NCBI GenBank assembly: GCA_002436485.1
Contig: DJMK01000194.1
Coordinates: forward strand, 15,135-21,465
Reading direction: 5' to 3'
From: Proteobacteria bacterium UBA6492
GTDB taxonomy: Bacteria > Pseudomonadota > Gammaproteobacteria > UBA6429 > Thiohalophilaceae
DNA: 6,331 nt
Shown here one piece after another: positions 5,742 to 6,331 of this stretch. A model generated the notes under the pieces. It was not told the origin of the DNA and did no database searches. It worked only from the letters and a program-made list of their open reading frames with translations. Position 1 is the stretch's first letter; every line of letters starts with the position of its first letter. Made by a program: the position numbers and the translations under genes.

Positions 5742-6331
5742 ATGGCAAGCGAAGACAAGAAAAAAGCACTCAGCGCGGCACTGGGTCAAATCGAAAAGCA
5801 GTTTGGTAAGGGCTCGGTGATGCGCATGGGTGACAATGATGCACCCCGTGATATCGAGGCAATTTCAACCGGTTCACTGGGACTGGATGTCGCGTTGGGT
5901 ATCGGTGGCTTGCCAAAGGGCAGGGTCGTGGAAATCTACGGGCCTGAGTCTTCCGGTAAAACGACACTTACGCTACAGGTCGTGGCCGAATGTCAGAAGA
6001 TGGGTGGCACAGCGGCCTTTATCGATGCGGAACATGCGCTGGACCCCCAATATGCCGAAAAGCTGGGTGTGAACGTGGATGATCTGCTGGTTTCGCAACC
6101 GGATACCGGCGAACAGGCGCTGGAGATCACTGACATGCTGGTACGCTCCAGTGCGGTGGACGTGGTGGTGGTGGACTCGGTCGCCGCGTTGACTCCCAAG
6201 GCAGAAATTGAAGGCGACATGGGTGATTCCCATATGGGACTGCAGGCACGCCTGATGTCACAGGCGCTGCGTAAATTGACTGCCAATATCAAGCGTTCCA
6301 ATACCCTGGTCATTTTTATTAACCAGATTCG
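5742..6331 (+). CDS. recA: RecA recombinase, N-terminal part (runs off right edge)
   Basis: The first 196 codons of recA are present; the gene continues past the right edge. RecA forms ATP-dependent filaments on single-stranded DNA, drives homologous strand exchange and stimulates LexA self-cleavage. The N-terminal polymerisation helix (KKALSAALGQIEKQFGKGSV, 7-26) is followed by Walker A GPESSGKT (67-74), FIDAEHALDP (93-101) with the catalytic E96, SQPDTGEQALEI (117-128), Walker B VVVVDSVAAL (140-149, D144) and the loop L1 region KAEIEGDMGDSHMG (151-164). The window stops at FINQI, just before loop L2. Numbering matches E. coli RecA almost exactly and no key residue is missing. It has a strong start context (GGAGGA) and promoter. 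In many gammaproteobacteria cinA/pncC lies directly upstream; here a divergent WYL regulator takes that place. recX may follow downstream but is not visible. Confidence 0.98.
   Translation, partial: MASEDKKKALSAALGQIEKQFGKGSVMRMGDNDAPRDIEAISTGSLGLDVALGIGGLPKGRVVEIYGPESSGKTTLTLQVVAECQKMGGTAAFIDAEHALDPQYAEKLGVNVDDLLVSQPDTGEQALEITDMLVRSSAVDVVVVDSVAALTPKAEIEGDMGDSHMGLQARLMSQALRKLTANIKRSNTLVIFINQI

Noticed and set aside
4626..6331. Phage-defence island (BREX or CBASS) implied by the WYL regulator
   Set aside because: No defence effector, methylase, nuclease or cyclase gene is in the window; flanking genes are core functions.

Overview
The window reads as chromosomal DNA of a gammaproteobacterium. 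The RecA N-terminus is close to the E. coli protein through the Walker A and B regions, moderate GC is combined with AT-rich intergenic gaps, and an ETHE1-type persulfide dioxygenase suggests sulfide/persulfide metabolism. The genus cannot be named from this stretch. No rRNA, tRNA, CRISPR array, insertion sequence or prophage gene was seen.

Layout, left to right. (1) 1-500, minus: the N-terminal 166 residues of a putative HExxH zinc metallopeptidase that runs off the left edge. (2) 501-690: an AT-rich divergent gap with two dyad symmetries. (3) 691-2766, plus: a two-gene unit of persulfide dioxygenase and MFS transporter, 3 nt apart, the second starting at TTG. (4) 2763-3842, minus: a zinc-ribbon plus HExxH putative metallopeptidase (COG4307-like) meeting the MFS gene tail to tail with a 4-nt overlap. 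(5) about 3990-4535, plus: thpR, RNA 2',3'-cyclic phosphodiesterase. (6) 4626-5516, minus: a WYL-domain regulator of the BrxR/CapW-like architecture. (7) 5517-5741: a divergent regulatory region with a good sigma70-type promoter in each direction and repeated putative operator motifs. (8) 5742 to the right edge, plus: the first 196 codons of recA.

The dioxygenase and MFS protein probably act together in sulfur handling. The most interesting part is the right end. A WYL regulator, from a superfamily whose members include DNA-damage and defence regulators, is transcribed divergently from recA. An inverted repeat fits between and around the recA -35 and -10 boxes, a third related motif lies just upstream of the regulator's own promoter, and no CTG-N10-CAG LexA box is present. 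This suggests, but does not prove, WYL-based control of recA. The two HExxH proteins look distantly related to each other and flank the sulfur unit.
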